Made by a program: the position numbers and the translations under genes. The notes under the pieces are model-generated. The model saw only the letters and a program-made list of their open reading frames with translations, did no database searches and was not told the origin of the DNA. Positions 60,778-64,000 of a stretch of DNA of 64,000 nt are shown in pieces (the stretch's first letter is position 1; each line of letters starts with the position of its first letter). Where the stretch lies: the NCBI GenBank assembly GCA_003598055.1, contig QZKI01000089.1:1-64000 (forward strand), in the 5' to 3' direction. Source of the DNA: Candidatus Abyssobacteria bacterium SURF_17. GTDB lineage: Bacteria; Abyssobacteria; SURF-5.

Positions 60778-62637
60778 CTAATCCAATTCGAATTCCTTTT
60801 TCCAGTCATCCGTATCCGTCCAGGAGGGTTGCAGTTGCTTGTCAAAAAGAAAATCACCCACGACAAGGTAATCCATGTCGGTCCGCATGAAACATCGATA
60901 CGCATCTTCGGGCGTGCATACGATTGGTTCCCCTCGAACATTGAAGCTCGTGTTGACGACTACGGCACAGCCTGTTTGTTCTTTAAACGCGCTAATAAGC
61001 CGCCAAAAACGTTCGTTCGTGTTGCGGTTTACCGTCTGTATGCGTGCTGAGTAGTCGACATGCGTGACAGCCGGAATATCGGAGCGAAGGCAATATAACC
61101 TCTCAAACATGGGCAGTCGGGAATAATCCTCGGGCACGCTGTGGCGGCGCTCAGCCGTCACGGGAGCTACCAGCAACATGTAGGGTGAAGGTCGGTTCAG
61201 GTCAAAATACTCCGAGCAATCCTCTTCGAGCACCGACGGCGCAAATGGCCTGAATCCCTCCCGGTGCTTGATTTTGAGGTTCAGCCGCTTTTGCATCTCG
61301 GGGTGCCGTGGGTCACCGAGAATGCTGCGATTACCGAGCGCTCGCGGACCATACTCCATTCGTCCTTGGAACCATCCGACTGCCTTTCCGTCCGCAAGGA
61401 GGCGGGCTACATCTCCACAAAGCTCTCCAAAATCGTGATAGCGCTTACAAACTGCTCCATACTTTCGCGCAGCGCGTATCGTGTCGGCCGCGTCATATTC
61501 GGGTCCCAGAAGAGCTCCATGCATTCGGTCAAATTCGGGTGCGGGCAACCTTTCCCGGCCCTTCCAGATGTGCCAGGCAGCCAGCGCTGCTCCCACCGCT
61601 CCGCCAGCGTCTCCTGCCGCAGGTTGAATCCAGATATCCTTGAAAGTCCCTTTTTGAAGCAACTTCCCGTTGGCGACACAGTTAAGGGCCACCCCACCTG
61701 CCATGACGAGACACTCGAGACCGGTCATTTCTCTGGCGGTCGAGGCAAGTCGCAACACAATCTCCTCGGTGACCTGCTGGATTGCAAGCGCGAGGTCCAT
61801 ATACGATTGGCTGAGCTTCCCTTCCTGCGCCCGTGGCGGAACACCGAACAGCTTCTGCCACCTGTCGTCATTGCACATTCTGAGCCCGGTGGCGTAGTTG
61901 AAATAGTCCATGTTGAGCAATATCGAGCCGTCATCGCGCAGGTCTACAAGCTCATCAAGAATGTGTCGCCGGTACCGCAGGGTTCGCTCGCTCTCCGGAA
62001 TCCCGTAAGGAGCCAGTCCCATGAGCTTGTATTCGCCGCTATTAACCTTAAACCCACAGTAGTAGGTAAACGCGGAGTACAGCAGCCCTAAAGAGTGAGG
62101 AAACTCAAGCTCCTTCAGAATGCGGATATCTTTTCCGTTGCCTTGTCCTATGGTGGTGGTGGCCCATTCTCCCACTCCATCAATGGTCAATATGGCGGCT
62201 TGCTCAAATGGGGATGGGAAGAAAGCGCTGGCTGCATGGGAGAGGTGATGTTCAGGAAATAAGAGCTTTGGGTTTCCATCGCCAAGCCTGGCCATCTCCT
62301 TTTTCAAAAGATGGCGCAGCATCAGTTTCTCCTTTATCCAGACCGGCATGGATAACAGAAAACTCCGCAGCCCATCAGGCACACAAGCATGATAGGTTTC
62401 GAGAAGTCGCTCGAATTTAAGATAGGGCTTATCGTAGAATGCGACGGCACTCAACTCTGCCGGGGTGAGTCCTACCTCTCGAAGCACATACTCTGCCGCC
62501 GCAGCGGGAAAGGAGGAGTCATGCTTTCTGCGCGAAAAACGTTCTTCATGAGCAGCAGCAACGATATCTCCGTCGACGGCAAGCGCTGCGGCGCTATCAT
62601 GGTAAAAGGCGGATATTCCAAGTATGAATTCTGGCAT
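60778..62637 (-). CDS. O-carbamoyltransferase (NodU/CmcH/TobZ family)
   Basis: 619 residues, the family length. The N-terminal Kae1-like domain begins ILGISAFYHDSAAALAVDG and contains HHLSHAASAFFPSPF with the metal-binding histidines, then ILTIDGVGEWATTTIG and MAGGVALNCVANGKL. WFQGRMEYGPRALGNRSILGDPR opens the C-terminal catalytic domain. The enzyme uses carbamoyl phosphate and ATP to carbamoylate a hydroxyl group. The next upstream genes encode DUF5989 and SxtJ proteins, a constant set around this kind of carbamoyltransferase. Confidence 0.94.
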   Translation of the reverse strand: MPEFILGISAFYHDSAAALAVDGDIVAAAHEERFSRRKHDSSFPAAAAEYVLREVGLTPAELSAVAFYDKPYLKFERLLETYHACVPDGLRSFLLSMPVWIKEKLMLRHLLKKEMARLGDGNPKLLFPEHHLSHAASAFFPSPFEQAAILTIDGVGEWATTTIGQGNGKDIRILKELEFPHSLGLLYSAFTYYCGFKVNSGEYKLMGLAPYGIPESERTLRYRRHILDELVDLRDDGSILLNMDYFNYATGLRMCNDDRWQKLFGVPPRAQEGKLSQSYMDLALAIQQVTEEIVLRLASTAREMTGLECLVMAGGVALNCVANGKLLQKGTFKDIWIQPAAGDAGGAVGAALAAWHIWKGRERLPAPEFDRMHGALLGPEYDAADTIRAARKYGAVCKRYHDFGELCGDVARLLADGKAVGWFQGRMEYGPRALGNRSILGDPRHPEMQKRLNLKIKHREGFRPFAPSVLEEDCSEYFDLNRPSPYMLLVAPVTAERRHSVPEDYSRLPMFERLYCLRSDIPAVTHVDYSARIQTVNRNTNERFWRLISAFKEQTGCAVVVNTSFNVRGEPIVCTPEDAYRCFMRTDMDYLVVGDFLFDKQLQPSWTDTDDWKKEFELD

Positions 62638-62649
62638 TTAGGGATCACG

Positions 62650-62799
62650 CTAGAAAATCGTGTAGATGAACGGGGCAATCGCCGAGCCGCTGGTCAGAAC
62701 CACGAGAACGCCAAACAATAGCAAGCTAATAATAATGGGCAGAAGCCAAAACTTCTTTCTCACCCTCATGAATCCCCAGAGATCACGCAGAAAATCCAT
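62650..62799 (-). CDS. DUF5989-family small membrane protein
   Basis: 49 residues: it starts MDFLRDLWGFMRVRKKFW and continues with a single membrane helix (LLPIIISLLLFGVLVVLTSGSAIAPFIYTIF). AGGAG lies five bases before the ATG at 62799. The family is known as a companion of SxtJ and carbamoyltransferase genes. It begins 18 bases after the SxtJ gene and ends 12 bases before the carbamoyltransferase start. The function is unknown. Confidence 0.85.
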   Translation of the reverse strand: MDFLRDLWGFMRVRKKFWLLPIIISLLLFGVLVVLTSGSAIAPFIYTIF

Positions 62800-62817
62800 T
62801 TTCTCCTCACCCACAAC

Positions 62818-63186
62818 TCAGTAGGGTGTCTCGATGTCCTCAGGGATATACGTGTGGTCTCGAGTCTTAAACACCGACGCCGTCCCTTTTTTCCATTTTT
62901 TTTGCTGCATCGGGTCTGCGCCCATCATGCGTCTCACAAAGCCCACAGGAGTGACCAATGCACAGAACAACACCGTGAGTACCACCCTTGACACCACAGC
63001 CCCAATAAGATGAGCAGCGCCAAACCATACTCTGGCAGGATAAAGGAAAATCTTCGGCCAGACCATGTCAGCAACCAATAATACGGCGGAGAGAGCCATA
63101 AAGCGCTCGTTTCGCAGATAATACGCGAGCAACAGGCAGATCAAAGTGAGCGCCATTCCCGTGTCTTTGGCCTGCTCCCGGCTCAT
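62818..63186 (-). CDS. SxtJ-family membrane protein
   Basis: 122 residues from the ATG at 63186; a GTG at 63198 would add four. Two or three membrane helices (ALTLICLLLAYYL, ALSAVLLVADMVWPKIFLY, VVSRVVLTVLFCALVTPVGFV) are followed by a short cytoplasmic tail FVRRMMGADPMQQKKWKKGTASVFKTRDHTY. This tail with its Trp and basic residues is characteristic of SxtJ proteins next to carbamoyltransferases. It is the first gene of the four-gene module. The function is unknown. Confidence 0.85.
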   Translation of the reverse strand: MSREQAKDTGMALTLICLLLAYYLRNERFMALSAVLLVADMVWPKIFLYPARVWFGAAHLIGAVVSRVVLTVLFCALVTPVGFVRRMMGADPMQQKKWKKGTASVFKTRDHTYIPEDIETPY

Positions 63187-63296
63187 CCTGTCGTGCACCT
63201 AGACAACGCCCTCCCTCTCAGAAACACTCAGCACGTTCTTGTTTTGAAGCCGGGGCGCGTGCTAATTGGCGGCTCGGTTCGCCCCCAGACAGCTTC

Positions 63297-63326
63297 AGAA
63301 TAACTCAATGCACAGGGGGAAGTCAA
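63297..63326 (-). promoter_or_regulatory. Weak candidate promoter of the carbamoyltransferase module
   Basis: On the minus strand TTGACT (63326-63321), 18 bases, TATTCT (63302-63297), about 110 bases before the SxtJ start. The rest of 63187-63460 shows nothing else. Confidence 0.35.
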
Positions 63327-63461
63327 GCCGAAGGTTTTTGCGCAGGCGAGGTTTACGAAAGATGCGTCGCCTGTCAGTTCAGTATTGATGCAAATGGTGT
63401 TATGCTCGCAGGACATCCCGTTTAGTCACCCTTCTTTTGTTCTGAGGATGTCCGAAAGTAC

Positions 63462-63510
63462 TTGACAAATCGAAAGTGAGCAAGTATACTCAATCTGAGA
63501 TTGAGTCTCA
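63462..63510 (+). promoter_or_regulatory. Promoter with Fur-type palindrome before the Fur-family gene
   Basis: TTGACA (63462-63467), 17 bases, TATACT (63485-63490). Overlapping the end of the -10 box and the start site is CTCAATC-TGA-GATTGAG (63489-63505), extended by a second overlapping inverted pair TGAGA-N5-TCTCA (63496-63510). This arrangement suggests autoregulation by the Fur-family protein encoded 18 bases downstream. Confidence 0.75.
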
Positions 63511-63527
63511 ATTAAAAGAGGCCGCGC

Positions 63528-63953
63528 ATGACAAATGAGTCACTGATTTTCAAGAAGTTTCTCGCCCGACGGGATCTGAGGTTTACTCCGGAAAGAAAGG
63601 CAATCCTTGAGGCGGTCTTCGACACTCACCGGCATTTCGATGCCGATGAAATGGTCGAACTTCTCCATAAGCAGGGCAAGAAGATCTCCCGTGCGACCGT
63701 TTATCGGACCCTGGACCTTCTCGTCAAAGGCGGTCTCATCCGGGCGATGGAACTGGGCGAGGCGCGGAAGGTATATGAGCACATCATCGGTCATAAACAT
63801 CACGACCATCTTATCTGTACCGGCTGCGGCAGAATCATAGAGTTCGACGACGGCCTTATCGAACTCCTGCAGCAAAAGGTATGCGATAGACTGAACTTTC
63901 AGGCCGAGACGCACAGCCTCCGCATGTTCGGACGGTGCGAGAATTGTCGGTGA
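63528..63953 (+). CDS. Fur-family metal- or peroxide-responsive regulator
   Basis: 141 residues. The winged helix ends in KKISRATVYRTLDLLVKGGLI, typical of Fur/PerR DNA reading. HIIGHKHHDHLICTGCGRIIEFDD gives the His-rich metal site and the first structural CxxC, and FGRCENC the second. AAAGAGG precedes the ATG. Fur, PerR and Zur cannot be separated by these motifs alone. A palindrome over its own promoter supports autoregulation. Confidence 0.92.
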   Translation: MTNESLIFKKFLARRDLRFTPERKAILEAVFDTHRHFDADEMVELLHKQGKKISRATVYRTLDLLVKGGLIRAMELGEARKVYEHIIGHKHHDHLICTGCGRIIEFDDGLIELLQQKVCDRLNFQAETHSLRMFGRCENCR

Positions 63954-64000
63954 GCAACGCCGACGGCCCGCCGTAGAGCTCGCAGATACGGTGGAAGAAT

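Noticed and set aside
1-64000. CRISPR arrays, tRNA and rRNA genes, riboswitches
   Set aside because: Reading the intergenic regions showed no regularly spaced direct repeats, no cloverleaf-like segments and no recognisable riboswitch. A covariance-model search would be needed to exclude small RNAs.

Overview
The window comes from a bacterial chromosome of moderate GC content with dense genes on both strands. It looks like an uncultivated, strictly or mostly anaerobic lineage. The case rests on a radical-type 4-hydroxybutyryl-CoA dehydratase, two molybdopterin oxidoreductases, many ferredoxin-like proteins and a pyruvoyl arginine decarboxylase. A DUF1559-type prepilin and several families of dispersed intergenic palindromes recall the PVC group and neighbouring candidate phyla. 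That placement is only a guess. No rRNA, tRNA, phage, CRISPR array or intact insertion sequence was seen.

Layout. 1-8.6 kb: methyltransferases, an isocitrate/isopropylmalate-type dehydrogenase, a creatininase-family amidohydrolase, a Tat-exported FAD oxidoreductase, an MFS carrier and a membrane-anchored alpha/beta hydrolase. 9-12.9 kb: an acyl-CoA module (4-hydroxybutyryl-CoA dehydratase, isomerase-like crotonase, thiolase) ended by a strong terminator. 13-15.2 kb: ammonium transporter plus a PII protein, behind a sigma-54-like site. 15.3-18.3 kb: a methyltransferase and a D-aminoacylase-type amidohydrolase. 18.4-29.8 kb: a ten-gene minus-strand cluster with four glycosyltransferases, two sulfotransferases, a radical SAM enzyme, a methyltransferase, a flippase-like protein and a GT39-like membrane protein, apparently making a sulfated surface glycan. 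30.5-35.4 kb: nitrilase-type amidase with hydantoinase/oxoprolinase A and B.

35.6-50 kb is a redox region. It holds an OmpA-type lipoprotein, two paralogous molybdopterin oxidoreductases, three paralogous multi-cluster Fe-S proteins (two with an N-terminal winged helix), and a small operon of an ATC-hydrolase-like protein, a fumarate-reductase-like flavoprotein without the usual active-site His, and a stand-alone 2Fe-2S protein. A QueG-like Fe-S protein, a cupin, a SIMPL protein and an FKBP isomerase lie in the same region. One arm (Fe-S membrane protein, Fe-S winged-helix protein, Mo enzyme) follows a consensus promoter with a TetR-type palindrome at the predicted +1. This region is the best candidate for an undescribed system.

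50-64 kb: serA, a decayed transposase fragment, a PilC/GspF protein, and an arginine-to-polyamine operon (deoxyhypusine-synthase-like protein, agmatinase, pyruvoyl arginine decarboxylase) followed by endonuclease III. Then come a DUF1559-type prepilin with tandem consensus promoters, a carbamoyltransferase/DUF5989/SxtJ/SGNH module, and a Fur-family regulator with a palindrome over its promoter.

Intergenic DNA carries at least four copies of a 90-110 bp palindromic repeat, many short GTAGGGGC-type palindromes and a 125-bp MITE-like element.
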